Source of the DNA: Thiodiazotropha sp040506195
GTDB taxonomy: Bacteria; Pseudomonadota; Gammaproteobacteria; Chromatiales; Chromatiaceae
DNA length: 64,000 nucleotides
NCBI GenBank assembly: GCA_040506195.1
Contig: JBEVXH010000005.1
Location: 186,001-250,000, forward strand
Direction: 5' to 3'
Shown: positions 9,069 to 18,274 of the stretch, piece by piece
How the letters are laid out: each line of letters opens with the position of its first letter
Position numbering within the stretch: position 1 is the stretch's first letter
The notes under the pieces: model-generated
The model's input: the letters and a program-made list of their open reading frames with translations, nothing else
What the model was told of the DNA's origin: nothing
Databases searched by the model: none
Position numbers and translations under genes: made by a program

Positions 9069-11414
9069 ATGTCTGATATCGAGGTGGCCGAACAGATCCG
9101 GGTCCGGGGCCTGGTGCAGGGCGTGGGCTTCCGTCCGACTGTTTGGCGCCTGGCGCGGGCGAATGGACTGCGCGGTGCCGTATGGAATGACAGCCAGGGT
9201 GTGGAGATGCATATCTGCGGTGAACAATCGCAGATCGATCGCTTTTGTGAACAACTGTTGTCACAGCCTCCGCCCTTGGCGAAAATCGATTCCCTGAATC
9301 GGCATCCCACGGATCAGCTGCCGCTTCAGGATGAGTTTATTATCACTGAAAGCCGGTCGGGAGAGGCGCAAACCGGCGTTGTACCTGATGCCGCAACCTG
9401 CGATGCCTGCCTCAAGGATATCGCCGATCAGGAAAACCGGCGCTATCGTTACCCATTTACCAACTGTACTCACTGTGGTCCGCGATTGACCATTGTTGAA
9501 GGGATACCCTATGACCGGGTCAATACCAGCATGCGCCATTTTCCCATGTGTGATGCCTGTGAGGCGGAGTACCGGAATCCAGGAGATCGGCGCTTTCATG
9601 CCCAACCCAATGCCTGTCCGACATGCGGTCCCAGGATCTGGCTCAGCGACCTGTCGGGCAGGATAATCGAAGCCAGCGTCACAGGGGAGGATGCCATTCA
9701 GGAGGCGCAACGCCAGTTGGCGGCAGGTAAGATTGTGGCGATCAAGGGAATTGGCGGTTTTCATCTTGCCTGTGACGCAACCAATGATGATGTGGTGGCG
9801 CGTCTGCGTGAGCGAAAGGGTCGCTATCACAAACCTTTCGCCTTAATGGCGAAGGACAGCCGCATTGTCCGTGAATATTGTCGTGTCAGCGATGAGGAGG
9901 AGCGCCTTCTGCAGGGTACGGCCGCACCCATTGTACTTCTTTCCCGTATCCCTGCTGCGCTGGCGGAAAAGGTCGCGCCCCGGCAGACCACACTCGGATT
10001 CATGTTGCCCTATTCACCACTGCATCACCTGCTGCTGGCCGGAATGGAGACGCCGTTGGTGATGACCAGCGGCAATCGGGTCGAAGAGCCTCAGTGTATC
10101 GGTAATCGTGAAGCGACGGAGCGGCTTCTGCCCCTTGCCGATCTGTTTCTCTTGCATGACAGAGAGATCACCAACCGGGTCGACGATTCCGTGGTGCGAG
10201 TTATGGATGGAAGTCCAAGAGTATTGCGACGAGCTCGAGGCTATGCGCCCCAACCCATACGTCTGCCTGATGGTTTTGATCAGGCGTCGCCGTTGCTTGC
10301 CATGGGAGGAGAGCTGAAAAACACTTTCTGTCTGACACGGGATGGGGAGGCGATTCTCTCCCAGCATATCGGGGATCTGGAAAACCTGATCTCCTATCGG
10401 GATTACCTGAAGAATCTTGAACTCTACGGGAAACTGTTCGACCATCGTCCGCAAGGGTTGGTCGCCGATCTGCACCCCAACTATCGTTCCACCCAATATG
10501 CCGGGCAGCTTGCCGAGGAGCTGGGACTGCCGTTAATACTGGTACAGCATCATCATGCGCACATCGCCAGTGTCCTGGCTGAAAACGACTGGCCACTCCG
10601 CGGCGGAAAGGTGCTTGGGATTGCCCTGGACGGATCGGGTTATGGTGATGATGGCACCATCTGGGGCGGGGAGTTTATGATCGCCGATTATCTCGGGTAT
10701 CAACGCCTGGGTAGACTCACTCCCATTCCACTGCCGGGTGGCACCCAGGCGATCCTGCAGCCCTGGAGAAACACTTTCAGTCAATTGAGTCACTATCTGG
10801 GTTGGCGGCAGGTGGTGGCACAGTGGGGGGATTTGGAACCGATCGACTGGCTCAACCGTCAATCGGTGAAGGTGCTCGGCAGAATGATAGAAGCCGGTGT
10901 CAATTCGCCAATGAGCAGCTCCTGCGGGCGTCTATTCGATGCCGTGGCGGCTCTGTTGGGTATCTGCCGACAATCGATCAGCTACGAAGGCCAGGCAGCG
11001 ATTGAGCTCGAAGCCGCTGCATCACAACATCGGAATGACGATCTGGCACCCTATAGTCTGCAGATCCACGAGGAGCTGGGTAGTTTTCGCCTCGATAGTG
11101 CAACACTCTGGCCGAGTATGCTTGAGGATATGCGTGCCGGGCGGGACAGGGGTGAGATCGCATGGCGTTTTCACCTGGGTTTGGCATACAGTCTGTGTCA
11201 AGCGGCAGTTGAAATGGCACGACTCCATCAACTGGATACCATCGTACTCACAGGGGGCGTTTTTCAGAACAAGACCCTGTTCGAACTCGTCTCAAATCGA
11301 CTTCAGCAGGCTGGTCTCAGACTGTTGTCACAGCGGCAGGTCCCCGCCAATGACGGTGGGCTGGCACTCGGACAGGCAGCAATCGGAGCTGCAAGAAGTT
11401 TGATATCAGACTAA
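9069..11414 (+). CDS. hypF: Carbamoyltransferase HypF, hydrogenase cofactor maturation
   Basis: HypF converts carbamoyl phosphate and ATP to a carbamoyl-adenylate and passes the carbamoyl group to HypE, the precursor of the cyanide ligands of NiFe hydrogenase. The 781-residue product is full length: acylphosphatase domain (GLVQGVGFRPTVW, residues 14-26), two zinc-finger units with Cys111/114/133/136 and Cys161/164/183/186, a YrdC-like domain (KPFALMAKD region) and the Kae1-like carbamoyltransferase domain with the HHHAH metal site at 494-498. A GGTG ribosome binding site precedes the ATG. No other hyp or hydrogenase gene is in the window; amrS and amrB follow on the same strand 60 bp downstream, which suggests one transcript. 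Confidence 0.96.
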   Translation: MSDIEVAEQIRVRGLVQGVGFRPTVWRLARANGLRGAVWNDSQGVEMHICGEQSQIDRFCEQLLSQPPPLAKIDSLNRHPTDQLPLQDEFIITESRSGEAQTGVVPDAATCDACLKDIADQENRRYRYPFTNCTHCGPRLTIVEGIPYDRVNTSMRHFPMCDACEAEYRNPGDRRFHAQPNACPTCGPRIWLSDLSGRIIEASVTGEDAIQEAQRQLAAGKIVAIKGIGGFHLACDATNDDVVARLRERKGRYHKPFALMAKDSRIVREYCRVSDEEERLLQGTAAPIVLLSRIPAALAEKVAPRQTTLGFMLPYSPLHHLLLAGMETPLVMTSGNRVEEPQCIGNREATERLLPLADLFLLHDREITNRVDDSVVRVMDGSPRVLRRARGYAPQPIRLPDGFDQASPLLAMGGELKNTFCLTRDGEAILSQHIGDLENLISYRDYLKNLELYGKLFDHRPQGLVADLHPNYRSTQYAGQLAEELGLPLILVQHHHAHIASVLAENDWPLRGGKVLGIALDGSGYGDDGTIWGGEFMIADYLGYQRLGRLTPIPLPGGTQAILQPWRNTFSQLSHYLGWRQVVAQWGDLEPIDWLNRQSVKVLGRMIEAGVNSPMSSSCGRLFDAVAALLGICRQSISYEGQAAIELEAAASQHRNDDLAPYSLQIHEELGSFRLDSATLWPSMLEDMRAGRDRGEIAWRFHLGLAYSLCQAAVEMARLHQLDTIVLTGGVFQNKTLFELVSNRLQQAGLRLLSQRQVPANDGGLALGQAAIGAARSLISD

Positions 11415-11474
11415 ATTTACTATTAGGGAAGCTCAGATGAGGTATGTAAGGAGAGCACTGTTTCAGAGGTCGCC

Positions 11475-12548
11475 ATGAAGACCCATTTCCCCACCAAGTA
11501 TTGGCACAGTGTTGATGATAAGCGGATTCAGTGTGATCTATGCCCACGTTATTGCCGAATCAAAGAGGGGAAGCAGGGATTTTGCTACGTCAGGGAAAAC
11601 CTCCGGGGTGCCGTGGTGCTGAATACCTATGGTCGCTCGAGTGGATTCTGCATCGATCCCATTGAGAAAAAACCCCTCAATCACTTTTTTCCCGGTACTC
11701 CCGTTTTTTCATTCGGCACAGCCGGTTGCAATCTGGCCTGTAAATTTTGTCAAAACTGGGATATCAGCAAATCCCGGGAGATGGATACCCTGGCGGATGA
11801 GGCCTCGCCCGAAGCGATCGCGCAGACGGCCCGGCGGCTGGGATGCAGGAGTGTCGCCTATACCTACAATGATCCGGTTATCTTCCATGAGTATGCTATC
11901 GATGTGGCAAAGGCCTGCGCCGAATATGGTATCAAGTCGGTGGCGGTGACGGCAGGCTATGTATGTGCCGAGCCGAGAGCAGAGTTCTATCGTTATATGG
12001 ACGCCGCGAACGTGGATTTGAAGTCTTTCAACGAGACTTTCTACCATAAATTGACGGGTGCTCACCTGGAACCGGTTCTAGAGACCTTGAAATATCTTAG
12101 GCACGAGACCGGTGTATGGGTCGAAATAACCACCCTGCTGATACCTGGAGAGAATGATTCAGATCAGGAGTTGAACGACCTGAGTCAATGGGTGGTGGAA
12201 AACCTGGGGCCTGAGGTGCCGCTCCATTTCACAGCCTTCCACCCCGATTGGAAGATGAGAGACTATCCTCGCACCTCCCATGCCACCCTCAGCAGGGCGC
12301 GCAGGATCGCTATCGATAATGGGGTGCACTATGCCTATGTGGGTAACGTTCACGATAGCAGCGAGTCGAGCACCTGGTGCCACCATTGCGGGAAACTGTT
12401 GATTCAGAGGGATTGGTATGAACTGGGAGAATGGCATCTCGACGATCATGGCTGTTGTGTTCATTGCGGCAGCCGATTGGCGGGGCTGTTCGATTCGACC
12501 CCAGGTGTGTGGGGAAGTCGGCGGCAGGCAGTGAGGATGAAACATTGA
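11475..12548 (+). CDS. amrS: AmmeMemoRadiSam system radical SAM enzyme
   Basis: This 357-residue protein resembles pyruvate-formate-lyase activating enzymes and fits the radical SAM member of the AmmeMemoRadiSam system, a widespread trio of unknown biochemical role. The cluster motif CxxxCxxC is Cys85, Cys89 and Cys92 in GCNLACKFCQNWD. An N-terminal cysteine group (Cys20, 23, 27, 37) precedes the barrel, and the C-terminus ends in a putative zinc ribbon with WCHHCGK and CCVHCGS, about 60 residues from the end. The start ATG follows GAGGTCGCC. It lies between hypF and amrB on the same strand. The third member, an AMMECR1 protein, is not seen in the window. Confidence 0.92.
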   Translation: MKTHFPTKYWHSVDDKRIQCDLCPRYCRIKEGKQGFCYVRENLRGAVVLNTYGRSSGFCIDPIEKKPLNHFFPGTPVFSFGTAGCNLACKFCQNWDISKSREMDTLADEASPEAIAQTARRLGCRSVAYTYNDPVIFHEYAIDVAKACAEYGIKSVAVTAGYVCAEPRAEFYRYMDAANVDLKSFNETFYHKLTGAHLEPVLETLKYLRHETGVWVEITTLLIPGENDSDQELNDLSQWVVENLGPEVPLHFTAFHPDWKMRDYPRTSHATLSRARRIAIDNGVHYAYVGNVHDSSESSTWCHHCGKLLIQRDWYELGEWHLDDHGCCVHCGSRLAGLFDSTPGVWGSRRQAVRMKH

Positions 12549-12645
12549 GCATCAGACAACTTAAGCGGCTTGCCCGCAGTTCAGCGGTGAAAGAAGTGGG
12601 CGATGCAGGGTTTTCAATGATAAATTGAGCTTCAAGGTGGTCAAT

Positions 12646-13446
12646 ATGAGTATGATCAGAAAGCCCGCGGTATCCGGTCTTTTCTATCCTGAAGATGCGG
12701 ATAGTTTGCAGCAGATGGTAACAGTTTATCTTGATTCTGCGATGCGAGGCGGGCAGTCGCCAAAAGCGCTGATTGCCCCACATGCCGGTTATATCTATTC
12801 GGGGCCGATTGCCGCCAGTGCTTATGCCGGACTCTCCAGTGCGGTGAATCGTATCAGCCGGGTAGTGCTTATCGGCCCCTCCCACCGGGTACCGTTCTCC
12901 GGATTGGCAACCAGTGGGGCAGACTATTTCCGGACTCCACTGGGTGATATCCCAATCGACCGGCAGGCAATCCAAACCCTGGAGGCGTTACCACAGGTGA
13001 CTTGTCTTGAGGCGGCCCATGCCCAGGAACACTCATTGGAAGTGCAGTTGCCTTTCCTGCAGGTCGCGTTGCGCGAGTTCTCCCTGGTTCCACTGGTAGT
13101 GGGCGATGCCTCGGGTGATCAGGTGGCAGAGGTGTTGGCAAGAGCCTGGGGGGGAGAGGAGACTCTGATCGTGATCAGTTCCGATCTCAGCCACTATCAT
13201 GACTATGTGACCGCGCAACGTATGGACAAGGCAACCAGTGACGCCATCGTTACCCTCCATCCGGAACGTCTCGATTATGAGGATGCCTGCGGTCGCATAC
13301 CGGTTCAAGGCCTGTTGTTGGAGGCAAAACGTCTGAGTCTGCATGGAAAGCTGGTTGATTTAAGAAACTCCGGTGACACCGCAGGCAGTAAGGACAGGGT
13401 GGTAGGTTACGGCGCCTATATCTTTACCCGATCCGAGGCTGCGTGA
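12646..13446 (+). CDS. amrB: AmmeMemoRadiSam system protein B (Memo family)
   Basis: The product (266 residues) is a Memo-like protein, structurally related to non-haem iron dioxygenases such as LigB. Candidate metal ligands occur in APHAGYIYSG, in AHAQEHSLEVQLPF and in SSDLSHYHDY. I place the start at the ATG at 12646 because AGGTGG lies five bases upstream; an earlier in-frame TTG at 12625 has no such site. The gene follows amrS by 97 bp. It carries no fused AMMECR1 domain, so the AmrA partner must be elsewhere or absent. The stop codon overlaps the GTG start of the following primase-like gene as GTGA. Confidence 0.92.
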   Translation: MSMIRKPAVSGLFYPEDADSLQQMVTVYLDSAMRGGQSPKALIAPHAGYIYSGPIAASAYAGLSSAVNRISRVVLIGPSHRVPFSGLATSGADYFRTPLGDIPIDRQAIQTLEALPQVTCLEAAHAQEHSLEVQLPFLQVALREFSLVPLVVGDASGDQVAEVLARAWGGEETLIVISSDLSHYHDYVTAQRMDKATSDAIVTLHPERLDYEDACGRIPVQGLLLEAKRLSLHGKLVDLRNSGDTAGSKDRVVGYGAYIFTRSEAA

Positions 13447-14102
13447 AGCGTCGATCCAGGCGGGACCCTTGTCTCTCCCACGTTGCTCACTGGATAGTGT
13501 CCCAAGGGCGTCGATATCCACCCGATAAGGGCCAGGCGATGTGTTTTCTCGAGCGATTGGATCCCGCGGCCGGCTTTTTCTCATTTCGGACCTTTTCTGA
13601 TAGCGAATACAGCCGTTCACCCGGCTATGATCCCTTGGAAAAAGCGGTCCACGGCACCCTTGACGCATGCTGGGAACGACTTGTGACGCTAAACCGTCAA
13701 GGGGCGGTAGTCTCGGTCACCATCAATCGGACCAATGGCGTGGGTAGGGGATTGTCCGATATTCATCAGGTCAGGGCCTTGTTTGTGGATGATGACAGGG
13801 GAGGCGATCCGGGAAGATTCCCCCTTAAGCCCCATATTCAGGTAGAGACATCACCTGGTCATCACCATTATTATTGGCTGGTGCAGGACCTCCCATTACG
13901 GCATTTCTCTTCCTATCAACAACGGCTGGCCAAAGAATACCAGGGCGATACCCGTGTACAGGTCCTGAATCAGTCGATGCAACTGCCCGGATTCTGGCGC
14001 AGAAAAAGAATCACCGAACCCCGGCTGCCGGTGGTGCTGGCAATCAGCGGGCACGTCCCTTATCGATATTGCGAGCTGGGGCGTCTCATCGCGACTGATT
14101 AG
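13443..14102 (+). CDS. RepB-type primase-like protein (stand-alone)
   Basis: The 219-residue protein resembles the RepB-family archaeo-eukaryotic primase domain known from plasmids and phages. Visible motifs are INRTNGVGRGLSDI, an acidic metal motif FVDDD (residues 114-118), a histidine block PGHHHYYWLV (139-148) and the C-terminal QLPGFWRRKR segment. There is no helicase, zinc finger or replication-origin context. The GTG start at 13443 overlaps the amrB stop by 4 bp, implying coupling; an ATG at 13539 would shorten it by 32 residues and still keep every motif. Enzymatic activity is unknown. It could be a domesticated plasmid primase or a repair prim-pol. The family call rests on motifs alone. 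Confidence 0.7.
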   Translation: MKRRSRRDPCLSHVAHWIVSQGRRYPPDKGQAMCFLERLDPAAGFFSFRTFSDSEYSRSPGYDPLEKAVHGTLDACWERLVTLNRQGAVVSVTINRTNGVGRGLSDIHQVRALFVDDDRGGDPGRFPLKPHIQVETSPGHHHYYWLVQDLPLRHFSSYQQRLAKEYQGDTRVQVLNQSMQLPGFWRRKRITEPRLPVVLAISGHVPYRYCELGRLIATD

Positions 14103-14146
14103 CCGCAAATGAACGCCAATCACCGCAAATTTAACGCTAATAACTT
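14103..14146 (+). repeat. Degenerate short repeats of the CCGCAAATNAACGCYAAT type
   Basis: Two imperfect units of about 18 bp follow each other here (CCGCAAATGAACGCCAAT and CCGCAAATTTAACGCTAAT). Related units occur at 28160-28201 and, weaker, at 26078-26105. All are intergenic. They look like the small AT-rich spacer repeats common in gammaproteobacteria; no function is apparent. Confidence 0.5.
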
Positions 14147-14250
14147 CAAGGTCGTTTTTACGGACATTAATTAGTTATTCTTAGTTTGGTCCTCACAGCA
14201 TGAAAAGGGTCTCTTTCAAACAGTCGATCAATACACGATTATACCGCGCA

Positions 14251-15870
14251 TCAATAGGGGAAGTAGTTATCGGGTATCAGTATCGTGACTTTCTTCTGAA
14301 CCCGGTCATCCAGGTAGGGAAAGTCGATTGTATAGTGGAGGCCCCGGCTCTCCCGGCGTGATTGGGCGGAGCGGATGATCATATCCGCGACATCGACCAG
14401 ATTACGCAGTTCCAGCAGGTCGATAGTGACCCGGAAGTTGCTATAGTACTCGACGATCTCCCGACGTAACAGATCGATTCGCCGGCATGCCCTCATCAAA
14501 CGCTTGTTGCTGCGTACGATGCCGACATAGTCCCACATGAAATGGCGCAGTTCATCCCAGTTATGTGAGACCACGACCTCTTCATCGGGTTCGGTAACAC
14601 GACTTTCATCCCAGGGCGTCAGTTTGGGAGGATCAGGGGTCTCGGCATCCAGTAAATGGATATCCTGGGCGGCGAGGTTGGCGAAAACCAGGCATTCCAA
14701 CAAGGAGTTGCTGGCCATGCGATTTGCCCCATGCAGACCGGTGTAGGCGCTTTCGCCGATCACGTAGAGTCCGGCGATGTCGGTCCGTGCCTGCTGGTCA
14801 GCCACCACGCCACCGCAGGTATAGTGGGCGGCCGGAACGACCGGTATCGGTTGCCGGGTGATATCGATGCCGAAGTCGAGACAGCGCTGATGGATGGTGG
14901 GAAAGTGCTCATGTATGAAATCGGCCGATTTATGGCTGATATCCAGATAGAGGCAGTCAGCGCCGATACGCTTCATCTCATGGTCTATGGCGCGGGCGAC
15001 GATATCACGGGGCGCCAACTCTTCACGCTCGTCGAAACGATGCATGAAACGGCTGCCATCGGGGAGTTTCAACTGACCGCCTTCACCCCGGACTGCCTCT
15101 GAGATGAGAAAGCTTTTGGCCTCCGGATGGTAGAGGCAGGTGGGGTGAAACTGGATAAACTCCATATTAGCGACCCGACAACCGGCCCGCCAAGCCATGG
15201 CAATGCCATCACCCGTAGAGACATCGGGATTGCTGGTGTATTGATAGACTTTGCTCGCACCGCCAGTTGCCAGGACGACGAATCGAGCCCGGAAGGTTTC
15301 GACCTGGTTGTTTTTGTGGTCGAGGATATAGGCGCCATGACAGCGTTTTTGCTGCTTGATCTGACTGCGTTCGCTGGTGATCAGGTCAATAGCGATATGA
15401 TGTTCGAATACGTTTATATTGGATTGAGCCAAAACCTGAGCCTGAAGCGTGGTTTCCACCTCTTTGCCTGTCGCATCGGCAGCATGGATCACGCGGCGGT
15501 GGGAGTGTCCCCCCTCCCGGGTCAGGTGATAGCCGCTGCTGGACGATGAAGTGTCATCCCGGGTGAAATTGACGCCTCCCTTGAGCAGCCAGTCGATATT
15601 CATCGGTCCATGTTCCACCACCAGCTGAACTATTTCTTCATCGCACAGTCCTACACCGGCGTTAAGGGTGTCTTTCACATGTGACGCAACACTGTCCTCC
15701 TCATCCAGTACGACGGAGATCCCGCCCTGTGCGTAATAGGTATTGGTCTCTTTAAGCTCACGCTTGGAGATTACGGCTATTTTCAGGTGCCTGTCCAGGT
15801 GCAGGGCCAGGCTTAAGCCGGCAGCACCGCTGCCGATGATGAGGACGTCATACTGATTGTCGGTTGTCAT
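14251..15870 (-). CDS. nadB: L-aspartate oxidase
   Basis: NadB is the cytoplasmic flavoprotein that oxidises L-aspartate to iminoaspartate, the first step of de novo NAD synthesis. The 539-residue product matches the usual length. It starts with the FAD-binding motif IIGSGAAGLSLAL, contains NTYYAQGGISVV, the HREGGHSHRRVIHAAD-like segment, QFHPTCLY and the HYTCGG loop, and ends with the fumarate-reductase-type helical C-terminus (SRRESRGLHY). It is divergent from the rpoE operon, a common arrangement in gammaproteobacteria, with 181 bp between the two start codons. No quinolinate synthase gene is adjacent. Confidence 0.96.
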   Translation of the reverse strand: MTTDNQYDVLIIGSGAAGLSLALHLDRHLKIAVISKRELKETNTYYAQGGISVVLDEEDSVASHVKDTLNAGVGLCDEEIVQLVVEHGPMNIDWLLKGGVNFTRDDTSSSSSGYHLTREGGHSHRRVIHAADATGKEVETTLQAQVLAQSNINVFEHHIAIDLITSERSQIKQQKRCHGAYILDHKNNQVETFRARFVVLATGGASKVYQYTSNPDVSTGDGIAMAWRAGCRVANMEFIQFHPTCLYHPEAKSFLISEAVRGEGGQLKLPDGSRFMHRFDEREELAPRDIVARAIDHEMKRIGADCLYLDISHKSADFIHEHFPTIHQRCLDFGIDITRQPIPVVPAAHYTCGGVVADQQARTDIAGLYVIGESAYTGLHGANRMASNSLLECLVFANLAAQDIHLLDAETPDPPKLTPWDESRVTEPDEEVVVSHNWDELRHFMWDYVGIVRSNKRLMRACRRIDLLRREIVEYYSNFRVTIDLLELRNLVDVADMIIRSAQSRRESRGLHYTIDFPYLDDRVQKKVTILIPDNYFPY

Positions 15871-15978
15871 ATTTGCGGGGTCGAGTCGTTACGGTGATAA
15901 TGCGCATCCAGATGTAATGCATCCTAGCTTAATTTGACATTTCATTGAACCAGATCAATTCAAGCTGGGGGATTGCGA

Positions 15979-16004
15979 GAACTATTCAACACCAAGACTG
16001 TCAA
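15979..16004 (+). promoter_or_regulatory. Candidate sigma-E type promoter of rpoE
   Basis: GAACT (15979-15983) is followed after about 17 bases by TCAA (16001-16004), close to the sigma-E consensus of a GAACTT -35 box and TCAAA-like -10 box. It lies about 50 bases before the rpoE start codon and would give the autoregulation expected for this operon. The match is imperfect at the last -35 base. Confidence 0.45.
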
Positions 16005-16051
16005 TGGGACTGTGCACAGGATGTGCCCGTCACGAGGAGGTATCGGCCCGG

Positions 16052-16630
16052 ATGGGCGAGCGGTTAATCGATCAGGAACTCGTCGCACGGGTTCAGCAGG
16101 GTGATAAAAAAGCATTTGATCTGTTGGTGCTCAAATACCAGCAGAAGATCACCAATCTGATCTCACGCTATATCCGGGATCCGCATGAGGTGCTGGATGT
16201 GACCCAGGAGGCCTTTATCAAGGCATACAGGGCCATGCCGAAATTTCGTGGTGACAGTGCTTTTTACACGTGGCTCTACCGGATCGCCATCAACACGGCC
16301 AAAAACTACCTTGTGGCTCAGGGACGTCGCCCGCCTTCGGATGATGTCGAGGCAGAAGTGGCTGAACAAATGGATATCGGTACGCGTCTAAAGGAGACAG
16401 GTACGCCGGAGAATCATGTATTGACTGAAGAGATCAGCATGACTGTACAGAAGGCGATCGACGATCTGCCCGAGGATCTGCGTACAGCCATCGTTCTGAG
16501 AGAGCTCGAGGGTATGAGCTACGAGGAGATCGCCAACGCCATGTCCTGCCCGGTCGGGACGGTTCGTTCGCGCATATTCAGGGCCCGTGAAGCGATCGAC
16601 AAAAAACTGAGACCTTTGTTAAAACCTTAA
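16052..16630 (+). CDS. rpoE: RNA polymerase sigma factor RpoE (AlgU)
   Basis: RpoE is the extracytoplasmic-function sigma factor that directs the envelope-stress response. The 192-residue product from ATG 16052 matches the family length and is close to the E. coli protein over region 2 (AFIKAYRAMPKFRGDSAFYTWLYRIAINTAKNY in part) and region 4 (LRELEGMSYEEIA and GTVRSRIFRAREAID). The frame stays open upstream to 16004, but homology begins at ATG 16052 and an AGGAGG lies 12 bases before it. It heads the operon rpoE-rseA-rseB-rseC-mucD. A sigma-E-like promoter upstream suggests autoregulation. Activity is expected to be held by RseA at the inner membrane. Confidence 0.97.
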   Translation: MGERLIDQELVARVQQGDKKAFDLLVLKYQQKITNLISRYIRDPHEVLDVTQEAFIKAYRAMPKFRGDSAFYTWLYRIAINTAKNYLVAQGRRPPSDDVEAEVAEQMDIGTRLKETGTPENHVLTEEISMTVQKAIDDLPEDLRTAIVLRELEGMSYEEIANAMSCPVGTVRSRIFRAREAIDKKLRPLLKP

Positions 16631-16646
16631 TATCAGGCATATAGAG

Positions 16647-17243
16647 ATGACTGAGCAAGAGTTCGAAAGATTATCCGCACTGGTGGACGATGAAATATCG
16701 GAACATGAAATTTCGGGTGAAATCGATAAGCTGAAGAATACTCAAGAGAGTCAGGATATCTGGTCACGCTACCATCTGATTGGGGATGCGATGCGTAACG
16801 AACTTGGCCAAATCCATGACCCGGAGATGGCACGCTTCATCAGCCAGCGTATTGAAAATGAGCCGATTGTACTGGCTCCCGCCGCTTTGAAGCCCCGTTC
16901 TACAAATAAAAAACGGGCCTTCACGGGACTTGCGGTAGCGGCATCACTGACTGCGGCGGCAGTCGTTATGGCTCCCCAGCTGATCAATCCCGGCAGCTCA
17001 GAAGTACCGAATCAGCTCGCATCGAGCGATCAACTCCCGATTAGCAATCAGAATCAGAGACTGGAGAGTAATACAATCTATGTGGCTGAAAACGGTACCC
17101 GTTGGAAGCTTCTGAAAAAGCCCAAGGTTGAATCGCGTCTGAATGACTATCTGCTGAATCACCAGGACCTTTCGCCATCGAGCAATATCAAGGGCATCAT
17201 GCCCTACGCCACATTCGTCAGTTACGATGAAAACAAGCAGTGA
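16647..17243 (+). CDS. rseA: Anti-sigma-E factor RseA (MucA)
   Basis: RseA is the single-pass inner-membrane anti-sigma factor that holds RpoE until regulated proteolysis. The 198-residue protein has an N-terminal cytoplasmic sigma-binding domain (about 1-75, with LSALVDDE and WSRYHLIGDAMR), one transmembrane helix at about 92-108 (FTGLAVAASLTAAAVVM) and a periplasmic tail. The gene starts 17 bp after rpoE and overlaps the rseB frame at its end. The position between rpoE and a clear rseB homologue supports the call more strongly than sequence alone. Confidence 0.94.
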   Translation: MTEQEFERLSALVDDEISEHEISGEIDKLKNTQESQDIWSRYHLIGDAMRNELGQIHDPEMARFISQRIENEPIVLAPAALKPRSTNKKRAFTGLAVAASLTAAAVVMAPQLINPGSSEVPNQLASSDQLPISNQNQRLESNTIYVAENGTRWKLLKKPKVESRLNDYLLNHQDLSPSSNIKGIMPYATFVSYDENKQ

Positions 17244-17272
17244 ATGGCGCCAGCATAGAAGACGCATACGGA

Positions 17273-18274
17273 ATGAGTTCAGTGCCTCATATCAGTAATC
17301 GCCTCAGCCAGGCCTGTATGTTCTTGTGCCTGTTCCTGTTGATTTCCCAGTCCACATCCGCTGCGGATGATCCTTCGCCCAAGGATTGGCTTGAGCGTAT
17401 GATGCGGGCGGTACAACAGCTGAACTATCAGGGTACCTTCGTCTATCTGCACGACAATCAGCTCGAGACCATGAAAATCGCACATGCGGTACAGGGCGAT
17501 CGTGTAAGAGAGAGCCTGATGTCCCTTAACGGAACCCCACGCGAGGTGATTCGCGACGAGGAGTCTGTGACCTGCGTATTGCCTGATTCAAACGAGGTTT
17601 CTATTGATAAGCGAACCCCCAGTACCAAGTTTCTTAATATTCTACCGCAGAACCTGGACCAACTCGAAAACCACTACAGCTTTCAAAATGTCGGGAAGCG
17701 CCGGATCGCCAATCGTCAGGCCCAGGTTGTCGTGATTGTTCCGAATGATCGCCTGCGTTATGGTTACCGATTCGCACTCGATATCGAAAGCGGTCTGCCG
17801 CTGAAATCCGATTTGCTGAATGAGCACGGCGAATTGGTCGAGCAGACGATGTTCACTGACCTGCAGATAGGCGTCGCGGAAATCAGTGAACTCCACGACA
17901 GGGAGTCTCTGTTTACCTACCGGCTGAAAAGTCATCCCGATGAAACAAACAAAATACCCCTGTTGAATCCCAACAAATGGGATTTCATTGGATTGCCCAG
18001 CGGATTCAGACTAAGCATGCAACATCAATTGATCGACCCACAGGGCAGTGATCCCATAGATCAGTATGTATTCAGTGACGGTTTGAGTTCACTATCGGTC
18101 TTTGTCGAACCGGAAACCAGGGAAGAGGCATTCAGTGGGGTATCGCGGCTTGGTGCCATCAATGCCTGGGGAGGCCAGGTTGAAGGTTTTCAGGTGACTG
18201 CAGTGGGCGAGGTGCCTGCGGTTACCATTCTGGGTATCGTGCAGGGCATGCAGCTCAAGCAAACTCATGATTGA
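17273..18274 (+). CDS. rseB: Periplasmic sigma-E regulator RseB (MucB)
   Basis: RseB binds the periplasmic part of RseA and blocks its cleavage until displaced, for instance by lipopolysaccharide. The product from ATG 17273 has 333 residues with a Sec signal peptide (hydrophobic FLCLFLLISQSTSA) and a mature protein starting near residue 31. The MucB/RseB domain is seen in WLERMMRAVQQLNYQGTF-like N-terminal residues and the C-terminal MucB segment LSSLSVFVEP. The frame is open from a GTG at 17240 that overlaps the rseA stop, so an alternative start with 11 more residues exists; the ATG gives the more normal signal peptide. Confidence 0.94.
   Translation: MSSVPHISNRLSQACMFLCLFLLISQSTSAADDPSPKDWLERMMRAVQQLNYQGTFVYLHDNQLETMKIAHAVQGDRVRESLMSLNGTPREVIRDEESVTCVLPDSNEVSIDKRTPSTKFLNILPQNLDQLENHYSFQNVGKRRIANRQAQVVVIVPNDRLRYGYRFALDIESGLPLKSDLLNEHGELVEQTMFTDLQIGVAEISELHDRESLFTYRLKSHPDETNKIPLLNPNKWDFIGLPSGFRLSMQHQLIDPQGSDPIDQYVFSDGLSSLSVFVEPETREEAFSGVSRLGAINAWGGQVEGFQVTAVGEVPAVTILGIVQGMQLKQTHD

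Noticed and set aside
13443..14102. Plasmid or prophage remnant around the primase-like gene
   Set aside because: Neither an integrase, a replication origin nor any other phage or plasmid gene lies nearby; the flanking genes are ordinary chromosomal genes.
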